Part shown: in pieces, positions 49,064 through 56,461 of the stretch | How the letters are laid out: the number at the start of each line of letters is the position of its first letter | Position numbering within the stretch: the stretch's first letter is position 1 | NCBI GenBank assembly: GCA_020636895.1 | Contig: JACJWZ010000003.1 | Location: 138,115 to 202,114 of the forward strand | Direction: 5' to 3' | DNA from: Thermoleophilales bacterium | GTDB taxonomy: Bacteria; Actinomycetota; Thermoleophilia; Solirubrobacterales; 70-9 | DNA length: 64,000 nucleotides | Position numbers and translations under genes: made by a program | Notes under the pieces: generated by a model | The model's database searches: none | What the model was told of the DNA's origin: nothing | Seen by the model: only the letters and a program-made list of their open reading frames with translations

Positions 49064-50176
49064 TCAGCCGGACTCCCCCGCGGATGGGCTGCGGAGCAGT
49101 CGCAGGTACTCCTCGCGAACCCTGAAGACCGACCGCAGCTCCGCCGTGACCTCCTCGAGGAACTCCTCGCGGTAGGTCGAGTCGGTGAGCATCGAGATCG
49201 CGAAGTAGAGGCCGGTGAAGGCCGCCAGCCCGGCGGCGACCTTGAGCAGCTCCGAGGTGATCTGGAACTGCTCGCCGAGCACGGTGATCGTCAGCAGCGT
49301 GTTCCCCGCCTCACCGATCCACGCTTCGCGCACGGCCTGGTTGACCGCGATCGCCCCGAAGACGATGAAGAAGGCGGCGACGAGAGCACTCACGACGAGC
49401 ACCTGGATGGCCTGGCTCGTGAACAGGATCAGGCCGACGTTGCGACGCTGGCGGGTCTCGAGCGGCTCGGCCTCGCTCCCCACCTCGGCCTCGAGCGAGC
49501 GCACCTCGCGAGGCAGCCGGGCGAGCAGGAAGCCGGTGCCGAGGGAGACGAAGAGCAGCGCGATCGCGAGCAGGTCCCCGTCTGAGATCAGCGAGAAGAC
49601 CTGCCACATCTCGGTGCTCATGAAGGCCAGGAGGGCGAAGATCATCAGCAGCGGCACCGCGCGGGCGAGCAGCGTGACCGAAGCCTGCAGCTGGCTCATC
49701 AGGCGGCGGAAGACCCAACCCACGATCGAGAAGAGCCCGTAGCCGAGCACCGCGTAGATCAGGGCGAGCAGCGCGAGGTTGGCGAGCGCGGTGCCGATCG
49801 CGCTGCGGCCCTGGTTGCCGAAGATCAGCGGCAGCAGCGCCGGCACGATCACGAATGCGGCCAGCTCGACCTTGCCGACGTCCTCCGGCATCGCCAGCAG
49901 AGGCCGCTCCCGGATCCGGTTGAGGACCATCCAGACCCCGAGCAGGATCGCGAGGCCGCCGAGCGCCGCGGCGACGTTGGCGAGCGGTGACCAGTCGAGT
50001 TGGATCGCGCCGAGCATCTCGCCGAGGAAGACGAGCGCCAGCAACGGCGCCGCTCGGTTGAAGACGTTGGTCGAAGCCGTGAACTCCTCGTCGAGAAGCG
50101 GCAGCCCCGCCTCGCGAAAGCGGGCACGGCAGGCGGCGATGCGGTCAGCGCGCTCGGCCTCGGTCACGACGCCCAT
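49064..50176 (-). CDS. Polytopic membrane protein, unknown
   Basis: A 370-aa protein with about eight hydrophobic segments, a short charged N-terminus (EAERADRIAACRARFREAG) and a charged C-terminal tail. The loop near residue 215-240 is charged (VRSLEAEVGSEAEPLETRQR). No transporter or enzyme motif is recognised. AGGTGG is immediately before the ATG at 50176; a GTG three codons in would give better spacing. It is separated by 14 bp from the BtrH-like gene downstream, suggesting co-transcription. Confidence 0.75.
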   Translation of the reverse strand: MGVVTEAERADRIAACRARFREAGLPLLDEEFTASTNVFNRAAPLLALVFLGEMLGAIQLDWSPLANVAAALGGLAILLGVWMVLNRIRERPLLAMPEDVGKVELAAFVIVPALLPLIFGNQGRSAIGTALANLALLALIYAVLGYGLFSIVGWVFRRLMSQLQASVTLLARAVPLLMIFALLAFMSTEMWQVFSLISDGDLLAIALLFVSLGTGFLLARLPREVRSLEAEVGSEAEPLETRQRRNVGLILFTSQAIQVLVVSALVAAFFIVFGAIAVNQAVREAWIGEAGNTLLTITVLGEQFQITSELLKVAAGLAAFTGLYFAISMLTDSTYREEFLEEVTAELRSVFRVREEYLRLLRSPSAGESG

Positions 50177-50295
50177 TCCACCTGGGACGCCGGACGCGAG
50201 ATTCCCCTTGCCTCGCCACATGGGGTCGATCGCGCCGTTCGGCGACCCCGACTCGGGATCGGGGAGGCGAACCCCGCCGGGCCGCGCCGCCCGCC

Positions 50296-50301
50296 TATCC
50301 T
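50296..50301 (+). promoter_or_regulatory. -10 element, probably leaderless (PAP2-ychF operon)
   Basis: TATCCT, eight bases before the GTG at 50310; no ribosome site. Confidence 0.5.
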
Positions 50302-50309
50302 CCCCCGCC

Positions 50310-50948
50310 GTGCTCGAGAGGCCCAAAGCCCCATCGCCCGCCCCCGCCGCCGAGAGCGGACGCCGCCTCGTGCGCTGGGCGCGCGCCGGGCGCACCCTGC
50401 GCGCGGTCGGTTGGGCTGATCAGCGGTTGCTCCTGATGCTGCGGCGACGGGGCCATTCACCGGCTCTCGACGGCGCCGCCCGGGCTCTCGGGAACTTCGG
50501 CGAGTTCAGCGCCGGCTGGACGGCGATCGGCCTCACCGGAGCCGCGCTCCACGGCGGCGACCGGGGGCGCTGGCTGCGCGCGACCGCGGCCGCACCGCTC
50601 TCGGTCGCGGTCAACTACGGGGTGAAGCTGGCCGTCGGCCGCGAGCGCCCGCTGATCGAGGAGCACCCGCCGCTCTCACGGGCCCCGAGCAAGCTCTCAT
50701 TCCCGTCCGCCCACTCCACCTCCGCCGTCACCGCCGCGACGGTCTTCGGCCGCGTCGCCCCAGGCGCCCGCGTCCCCCTCCTCGCGCTCGCCGCGGCGAT
50801 CTGCCTGAGCCGTCCCTACTTGGGGATGCACTACCCCTCCGACGTCCTCGCAGGCGTCGCGCTCGGGACGCTGCTCGGCCGCGCCTACCCGCTGCCACCG
50901 GCGCAGTCGCCGTGGGCCTCCGCACCTCCGGGGGAGGCGATCGCGTGA
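50310..50948 (+). CDS. PAP2-family membrane phosphatase
   Basis: A 212-aa membrane phosphatase. All three PAP2 signatures are present: KLAVGRERP near 110, PSAHS near 134 (His acid/base) and SRPYLGMHYPSD near 168-180 (nucleophile His). About five helices. Substrates in this family are phosphatidic acid, undecaprenyl pyrophosphate or polyprenyl-phosphate sugars. The GTG at 50310 is used. The stop overlaps the ychF GTG start (GTGA), so the two are translationally coupled. Confidence 0.85.
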   Translation: MLERPKAPSPAPAAESGRRLVRWARAGRTLRAVGWADQRLLLMLRRRGHSPALDGAARALGNFGEFSAGWTAIGLTGAALHGGDRGRWLRATAAAPLSVAVNYGVKLAVGRERPLIEEHPPLSRAPSKLSFPSAHSTSAVTAATVFGRVAPGARVPLLALAAAICLSRPYLGMHYPSDVLAGVALGTLLGRAYPLPPAQSPWASAPPGEAIA

Positions 50949-52024
50949 AGGTCGGGATCGTCGGGATGCCGAACGCGGGGAAGTCGACCCTGTTCAACGC
51001 GCTCACCCAGGCCGGCGCCGAGGCGGCCGGATACCCCTTCACGACGATCGAGCCGAACGTCGCGATCGCCGCCGTCCCCGACGAGCGGCTCGACGAGGTC
51101 GCCGCGACCGTCGCGGCGACGCCGGTCGTCCACGAATCGCTCGAGGTCCATGACATCGCCGGCCTCGTCCGCGGCGCCTCCGCGGGCGAGGGGCTCGGCA
51201 ACCAGTTCCTCGCGTCGATCCGCGAGACGGACGCGATCTGCCACGTCGTGCGCGCCCACCACGATGACGGGGTTCCCCACCCCGACGGCGAGGTCGACCC
51301 GGTCGCCGACGCGGAGATGGTCGAGGCCGAGCTGATGCTCGCCGACCTCGAGACCGCGCAGCGGCGGCTTGACCGGGTCACCAAGCAGGCCCGCGCGCTC
51401 GACAAGGAGGTCGTCGCCGAGCGCGACTGGCTGACCGAGGTCGTCGCCGCCCTCGAGCGCGGCGAGCCAGTGCGCTCCGTCCCCGTTCCCGACGCCGTCG
51501 GCGAGGCCGGCCCGCGCCACCTCAGCGCCCTCACCTCCAAGCCCGTCCTCTACATCGCCAACGTCGACGAGGGCGAGGACGAGCCGCCCGCCGCGCTCGT
51601 CGCGCACGCTCGCAAGTCGGGGGACGAGGCGATCGCGCTCAGCGCCAAGATCGAGGCCGAGTTGGTCGAGCTCGATCCTGAGGAGGCGGCGATCATGCGC
51701 GAGGAGCTCGGCATCTCGGAGTCCGGCCTCGGCCGCATGGTCCGCGCCGCCTACGGCCTGCTCAACCTGATCACGTTCTTCACCGCGGGCGAGGCCAAGG
51801 AGGCGCGGGCCTGGAGCCTGCGCCGCGGCCTCACCGCCTGGCACGCCGCCGGGCGCATCCACACCGACATCCAGGACGGCTTCGTCAAGGCCGACGTGAT
51901 CGGCTGGGAGGACCTCGTCCGCCTCGGCGGCTACTCGCAGGCTCGCGACGAGGGCCTGCTGCGGGTCGAGGGCCGCGACTACGTGATGCAGGACGGCGAC
52001 GTGATCACCGTCAAGCACACCTGA
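50945..52024 (+). CDS. ychF: Redox-regulated ATPase YchF (Obg-family)
   Basis: A 359-aa P-loop protein of the Obg/HflX group. G1 is GMPNAGKST near 7-15, G2 is FTTIEPNVA, and G3 is HDIAGLVRGASAGEGLGNQFL-like (20 residues or fewer visible as DIAGLVRGASAGEG). At the G4 position NVDE replaces the guanine-specific NKxD, as in YchF proteins that use ATP. A C-terminal TGS domain begins near 275 (LLNLITFFTAG). It binds ribosomes and acts in stress and translation control. The GTG start overlaps the PAP2 stop. Confidence 0.95.
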   Translation: MKVGIVGMPNAGKSTLFNALTQAGAEAAGYPFTTIEPNVAIAAVPDERLDEVAATVAATPVVHESLEVHDIAGLVRGASAGEGLGNQFLASIRETDAICHVVRAHHDDGVPHPDGEVDPVADAEMVEAELMLADLETAQRRLDRVTKQARALDKEVVAERDWLTEVVAALERGEPVRSVPVPDAVGEAGPRHLSALTSKPVLYIANVDEGEDEPPAALVAHARKSGDEAIALSAKIEAELVELDPEEAAIMREELGISESGLGRMVRAAYGLLNLITFFTAGEAKEARAWSLRRGLTAWHAAGRIHTDIQDGFVKADVIGWEDLVRLGGYSQARDEGLLRVEGRDYVMQDGDVITVKHT

Positions 52025-52042
52025 GCGCCTGGATTCGACCGA

Positions 52043-53644
52043 CTAGTCCAGCAGCGCCTGGGCTTCGGGGCCCACCGCCACGTGGATCGCCGACGGCTCG
52101 ACCGCGTAGTCGATGACGTTCAGCGCGCGCAGGCGGTCGAGGACGAACTGGAACGCGGCGGCCTGCGAGTCGCTCGAGTACTTGCGCGGGATGTCGAACG
52201 CGTAGCCGGTCGTGTGCAGCGAGTAGTTGGGCGTCGCCTCGGAGTTCACTCCGACGAGCTGGTCCTGGTAGGCCTGATCGCGAACCGCGCTGGAGACGTG
52301 CAGGACACCCTTGCCGTCGTTGATCTCCCGGACCTTCTCCGACATGTAGATGAGGGTCGCCAGCGCCTCGGGCCGCAGCGCCCGGTACAGCGAGGGCTTG
52401 GCGCCGAAGTTCGGGGCGAGCTCGCCGAGGTCCTTGTCCAGCCGGTAGCCGTAGTCGCCGTCCGTCGGGATCGCGATCAGCTCGGAGTCGTCCCGGGCCT
52501 TCTGGATCGCGGCGGCGTCGGCGAAGACCTCGGTCGAGCCCTCGGGGTGGAGCACCTCCTCCTGCGTGGCCTTCGCAGTCTGCAGCTTCGCCAGGTCCTT
52601 CAGCCCCTGCGGATCCTCTCGGTACATGCTCATGATCCGCTTGGCTGCATCGACTCGCCACAGGTAGGTGGAGCTGTCGTCGCCGAGCGAGCTGAGCAGG
52701 TCCCAGGCCTCGGCGTGCTCGAGCGGCGAGGAGTCGAAGAAGAGCCGCGTGTAGGTCATGTCCTCGTCGGCGACGAGCCCGCCGACCGCGCCGCCCGAGG
52801 CATCGACGCCGAGGTAGTCCCCGATTGCGGTCTCGAGGTTGCCGATCCCCATGTGGTAGCTGACGGTCGCGAGGTCGGCGTCGCCGAAGCGCCGCCCCGC
52901 GCGCTCGAGGTAGGTGCCCATCCCGTCGAGGGCGTCGGCGGGGCGGAAGCGCGCGTCGATCGCGCGGCGCTCCCTGACCAGGCGCTCCTGCTCGCGCTCG
53001 AGCCGGCGCAGCTTCAGCAGGGCCTTCGAGCGCACCTTCGGCTTGTTCGACTGCGCGTCCTCCTTGGCCCGCTCGATGGCACCGGCGTTCTCCGCGAGCC
53101 GCCGGGTCAGCGCCCGGCTGCGTTGCAGATCGATGTCCATCCCGAGCAGGCTGACCCCGGTCGAGCCGACGATCTGGGCGATGCCGGCTGCGTCGTCGGC
53201 GCTCGAGCCCGCGATGACGTCGGGGCGCCCGGCGCTCTCGAGCAGCACCATCCCCTCCATCGTGTCGGCGTCGACGCCGTGCGCGGACGCCGCCCGCTCG
53301 ATCTGCTGCCGGTACTTCGCCGTTCGCCTGGCGCTGGCGACGACTCCGCCGGGGCTCTTCTCGAAGAGCACGTGCGCGTAGGCGAGGGCCGCGCGATCGG
53401 CGAAGCCGTCGCTGCGCTCGGCCTCCCACTGGAAGGGATCCTCAGAGTCATCGGAGGTGGCGATCGCCGCGATCCTGTCGGCGTCGAACCCCTCCGCATC
53501 ATCGTCCGAGCTCAGGGACATCACCGTCCCGGCGACCGCGGCGCCGACGAGCAGGACGACCGTGAGCACGCCGAGGACGACGCGCGAGAACGATCCGGGC
53601 GCTGGGCTTTCGGTTTCTGAAGTCACTCCCCGACAGGGTGTCAT
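52043..53644 (-). CDS. Membrane-anchored lytic transglycosylase fused to a DUF5715-like carboxypeptidase domain
   Basis: A 533-aa cell-wall protein. One N-terminal helix (about 19-42) anchors it outside. A lytic-transglycosylase-like domain follows (EGMVLLESAGRPDVIAG near 130, catalytic Glu; AAGIAQI; YHMGIGN near 263). The C-terminal domain contains YSLHTTGYAFDIPR near 480 and a final IHVAV, a DUF5715/M15-like metal-site arrangement (HxxGxAxD...H). The ATG at 53644 has GGGGAGG six bases upstream. It would cut both glycan strands and peptide stems. It is divergent from the GabD gene. Confidence 0.8.
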   Translation of the reverse strand: MTPCRGVTSETESPAPGSFSRVVLGVLTVVLLVGAAVAGTVMSLSSDDDAEGFDADRIAAIATSDDSEDPFQWEAERSDGFADRAALAYAHVLFEKSPGGVVASARRTAKYRQQIERAASAHGVDADTMEGMVLLESAGRPDVIAGSSADDAAGIAQIVGSTGVSLLGMDIDLQRSRALTRRLAENAGAIERAKEDAQSNKPKVRSKALLKLRRLEREQERLVRERRAIDARFRPADALDGMGTYLERAGRRFGDADLATVSYHMGIGNLETAIGDYLGVDASGGAVGGLVADEDMTYTRLFFDSSPLEHAEAWDLLSSLGDDSSTYLWRVDAAKRIMSMYREDPQGLKDLAKLQTAKATQEEVLHPEGSTEVFADAAAIQKARDDSELIAIPTDGDYGYRLDKDLGELAPNFGAKPSLYRALRPEALATLIYMSEKVREINDGKGVLHVSSAVRDQAYQDQLVGVNSEATPNYSLHTTGYAFDIPRKYSSDSQAAAFQFVLDRLRALNVIDYAVEPSAIHVAVGPEAQALLD

Positions 53645-53729
53645 GGCGAGCCTCCCCGCCTGACGCTTGCCCACTCCGGCGCGCGGGTAGTGTGAGGTCC
53701 CACCCACCTACGACGATCGAGGAGAAGAG

Positions 53730-55190
53730 ATGGCAGCCGACGAGCGCGCGGTGATCGAGGGCGTCAATGGACAACTGCTGATCGGCGGCGAATGGCGGGA
53801 CGCCACGGGCGGCGGGACACTCTCGGTCGAGGATCCGTCGACCGGTGGGACCCTCTGCGAGATCGCCGACGCCACCCCCGACGACGCGAAGGCGGCGCTC
53901 GACGCCGCCTGCGACGCGCAGGCCGGGTGGGCGGCGAGCGCCCCGAACGATCGCGCCTCGCTCCTGCACGACGTCTTCAAGCTGCTCGGCGAGCGGGTCG
54001 AGGAGCTCGCGGTCCTGATGACTCTCGAGATGGGCAAGTCGGTCGCCGAGTCGAAGGCGGAGATCACCTACGCCTCCGAGTTCTTCCGCTGGAACGCCGG
54101 CGAGGCGCTGCGGATGGAGGGCTACTACAAGCCCGCGGGCAACGCCGCGAGCCGCGTCCTCGTGATGCGCCAGCCCGTCGGCCCCTGCTACATGATCACC
54201 CCCTGGAACTTCCCGATGGCGATGGGGACCCGGAAGATCGGCCCCGCGATCGCGGCGGGCTGCACGATGGTCATCAAGCCCGCGCAGCTCACCCCGCTCT
54301 CGATGCTCAAACTCGCCGAGCTTCTACAGGATGCGGGGCTTCCCGATGGCGTCCTCAACGTCATCACGAGCTCCTCCTCGGGGGCCGTGTCGGCGCCGAT
54401 CATCTCCGACCCGCGACTGCGCAAGCTCACCTTCACCGGCTCCACGGAGGTCGGCCAGAAGCTGATCGAGCAGTCGGCGCAGGGAGTGCTGAAGACGTCG
54501 ATGGAGCTCGGCGGCAACGCACCCTTCGTCGTCTTCGAGGACGCCGACGTCGACGACGCGGTCGAGGGGGCGATGATCGCCAAGATGCGCAACGTCGGCG
54601 AGGCGTGCACGTCGGCGAACCGCTTCCACGTCCACGAGGACATCGCCGAGGAGTTCGCCACGAAGCTCGCCGAGCGCATGGGTGCGCTCAAGGTCGGGCG
54701 GGGCGTCGAGGATGGCGTCGACGTCGGGCCGCTGATCGACGACGACCAGCGCTCGAAGGTCGCCGAGCTCGTCGACGACGCGGTCGGCAAGGGCGCGAAG
54801 GCGCTCTGCGGCGGTGCGGCCCGCGACGGCGCCGGATACTTCTTCGAGCCGACGGTGCTCACCGACGTCCCCGACGACGCGAACCTGCTCACCGAGGAGA
54901 TCTTCGGCCCGGTCGCGCCCGTGCGCACGTTCCGGACCGAGGAGGAGGCCATCGACGCCGCCAACGCGACCGAGTACGGCCTCGTCTCCTACATCTACAC
55001 GAACGACATCAAGCGCGGCATCCGTGTCTGCGAGGCGCTCGAGACCGGGATGATCGGGCTCAACCAGGGTCTCGTCTCCAACGCCGGCGCCCCGTTCGGT
55101 GGCGTCAAGGCCTCGGGGATCGGGCGCGAGGGCGGCAACGAGGGGATCTTCGAGTACCTGGAGACCAAGTACGTCGCCATCAACGTCTAG
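53730..55190 (+). CDS. gabD: Succinate-semialdehyde dehydrogenase-like aldehyde dehydrogenase
   Basis: A 486-aa dehydrogenase. NAD-binding motifs are YMITPWNFPMAM and LTFTGSTEVGQKLIEQ, the catalytic Glu is in SMELGGNAPF near 265, and the nucleophile Cys is in NVGEACTSANRF near 293. GGVKASGIGREGGNEGI near the C-terminus is typical of GabD. It oxidises succinate semialdehyde, and often related aldehydes, to the acid. GAGGAG lies before the ATG, and TAGTGT at 53688-53693 is a -10 candidate. An 11-bp hairpin follows the stop. Confidence 0.88.
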   Translation: MAADERAVIEGVNGQLLIGGEWRDATGGGTLSVEDPSTGGTLCEIADATPDDAKAALDAACDAQAGWAASAPNDRASLLHDVFKLLGERVEELAVLMTLEMGKSVAESKAEITYASEFFRWNAGEALRMEGYYKPAGNAASRVLVMRQPVGPCYMITPWNFPMAMGTRKIGPAIAAGCTMVIKPAQLTPLSMLKLAELLQDAGLPDGVLNVITSSSSGAVSAPIISDPRLRKLTFTGSTEVGQKLIEQSAQGVLKTSMELGGNAPFVVFEDADVDDAVEGAMIAKMRNVGEACTSANRFHVHEDIAEEFATKLAERMGALKVGRGVEDGVDVGPLIDDDQRSKVAELVDDAVGKGAKALCGGAARDGAGYFFEPTVLTDVPDDANLLTEEIFGPVAPVRTFRTEEEAIDAANATEYGLVSYIYTNDIKRGIRVCEALETGMIGLNQGLVSNAGAPFGGVKASGIGREGGNEGIFEYLETKYVAINV

Positions 55191-55191
55191 G

Positions 55192-55217
55192 CGTGGGAGC
55201 GGGCGACCGCTCCCACG
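55192..55217. terminator. Strong hairpin after gabD
   Basis: CGTGGGAGCGG and CCGCTCCCACG form a perfect 11-bp stem with a GCGA (GNRA) tetraloop, one base after the stop codon. No U-tract; it could be a terminator or a 3'-end stabiliser. Confidence 0.6.
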
Positions 55218-55279
55218 TCCGCATGACGGCACAACAAGGAGATCGTCGGCGGGTGCCAGTCGGGCGACGCGCACGGCCC

Positions 55280-55328
55280 GGGACCTGTCACCCGCGGACG
55301 GAGAAGAAGTCCGTTTCCGGGTGACACG
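55280..55328. repeat. 49-bp inverted-repeat element, family 2 (copy 2)
   Basis: Begins GACCTGTCACCCGC and ends CCGGGTGACACGTC. It aligns without gaps to the copy at 47891 with about 41 of 49 identical positions. Same orientation as copy 3. Confidence 0.75.
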
Positions 55329-55361
55329 TCGGCGGGGACGGCGGAGCGGCGTCCCTCGGAG

Positions 55362-55410
55362 CGCACGTGTCACCCGCAAGCGGGGAATAGGTCCACTTCC
55401 GGGTGACAGG
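55362..55410. repeat. 49-bp inverted-repeat element, family 2 (copy 3)
   Basis: Begins CACGTGTCACCCGC and ends CCGGGTGACAGGTC. It aligns to the copy at 47891 with about 42 of 49 identical positions. The only mismatch within the paired ends (position 4/46) is C-C in copies 1 and 2 and G-G here. Confidence 0.75.
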
Positions 55411-55504
55411 TCGGCGGCAGCCGCGCTCCGGCCGTCAGTGCGCGGCGGCTGGCGCCCCCGGTGGCCGCGCTCCAGCGGCCGGCGCGCGGCGGGGGCGGCC
55501 GGGG

Positions 55505-56026
55505 TCAGTGACCCAGCAACTGCCGCAGCAGGCCGCCGGACTGGCGCTGCTCGAGGTAGCACTGGTGGTAGTCCTCGGCCATGTAGAAGCCGGTGGCCGG
55601 CTCGATCGACGTGGCGATCGGCTCCGAGTAGTCGGCCTGGTGCCGCTCCCTGGACGCCTGCGCGGCGGCCTCCTGCGCGGGCGTGTGGGTGAAGATCACG
55701 GTGCGGTACTGGTCGCCGATGTCGGGACCCTGGCGGTTGACCTGTGTCGGGTCGTGCATGTCCCAGAAGCGGTCGAGGATCTCGTCGTAGGAGATCCGCT
55801 TCGGGTCGAAGGTGACGCGGACGACCTCGGCGTGGCCGGTGGCTCCGGTGCAGACCTGCTCGTAGGTCGGATTGGGAACGTGGCCGCCCTCGTAGCCCAC
55901 CGCTGTGTCGACGACGCCCTCGACCTTCCGGTACTCGGCCTCGGGCTTCCAGAAGCAACCGGCCCCGAAGGTGGCGACCTCGGTCTCTCCGTCGAAGGGT
56001 GCGCCGTCGGTCTCGGTCTCGGTCAT
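55505..56026 (-). CDS. msrA: Peptide-methionine (S)-S-oxide reductase
   Basis: A 173-aa repair enzyme reducing methionine-S-sulfoxide. The catalytic motif is GAGCFWKPEAEY with Cys24. VGYEGGHVPNPTYEQVC and GHAEVVRVTFDP follow, and a resolving Cys is in DYHQCYLEQRQ near 156. FWDMHDPTQVNRQGPDIGDQ is the usual substrate-binding stretch. Full length. GAGGAG lies seven bases before the ATG. It is convergent with gabD. Confidence 0.95.
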   Translation of the reverse strand: MTETETDGAPFDGETEVATFGAGCFWKPEAEYRKVEGVVDTAVGYEGGHVPNPTYEQVCTGATGHAEVVRVTFDPKRISYDEILDRFWDMHDPTQVNRQGPDIGDQYRTVIFTHTPAQEAAAQASRERHQADYSEPIATSIEPATGFYMAEDYHQCYLEQRQSGGLLRQLLGH

Positions 56027-56130
56027 GGCTCGCTCCTCGGTTGCCTGCGGGGTCGCCCGATGATGACAGCCGTCCGGACTCGTCCACCAGGACTAAAGGG
56101 ACGACCTCCTCGTCCGATAGGAACCCCAAC

Positions 56131-56433
56131 GTGTACGTCCTCGACTTCGTGAACCGAGTCCGCCATGCCCAGAGCTGCGAGTCGCTCGAGGAGCTGCCCG
56201 CGGCCGGCGCCGACGGCTCCTCCCCGCTCGAGCTCGCGATGGGTTGCCGCCTCGAGACCGAGCTGATGCGGCTCTCGAGCCCGCAGGCCGCAGCCGCGGT
56301 TGCGGACGCGACCGGCCTCCCGGTCGGGGTCGACCGGACCTGTGTGGCGCTCCCGAACGCGCTCGCACCCTTCGCGAAGTCCCTGCACGAGTCGCGCCTG
56401 TCCGCCGGGATCGGGTTGAGCAGCGCCTCCTGA
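56131..56433 (+). CDS. Small hypothetical protein
   Basis: A 100-aa soluble protein, helical and Ala/Leu-rich, with three Cys (AQSCESLEE, AMGCRLE, DRTCVAL). It starts with GTG at 56131 with AGGAA about seven bases upstream. No signal peptide and no recognised family. Codon bias is as in neighbours. It ends 28 bp before the secreted protein at 56462, which appears to have its own promoter. Confidence 0.5.
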   Translation: MYVLDFVNRVRHAQSCESLEELPAAGADGSSPLELAMGCRLETELMRLSSPQAAAAVADATGLPVGVDRTCVALPNALAPFAKSLHESRLSAGIGLSSAS

Positions 56434-56445
56434 GCGCCGCGAAGC

Positions 56446-56451
56446 TACCGT
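56446..56451 (+). promoter_or_regulatory. -10 element, probably leaderless (secreted protein)
   Basis: TACCGT, ten bases before the ATG at 56462. Confidence 0.4.
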
Positions 56452-56461
56452 CCACGGCCAC

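Larger units (their letters stand above)
55218..55504. other. Intergenic region with two tandem family-2 elements
   Basis: Together with the preceding hairpin this is a 314-bp gap between gabD and msrA (convergent). It holds the gabD hairpin and two family-2 inverted-repeat copies spaced 82 bp apart. The remainder (about 55411-55504) is GC-rich with CGGCGG/CCGCCG runs and no convincing gene. Confidence 0.6.
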
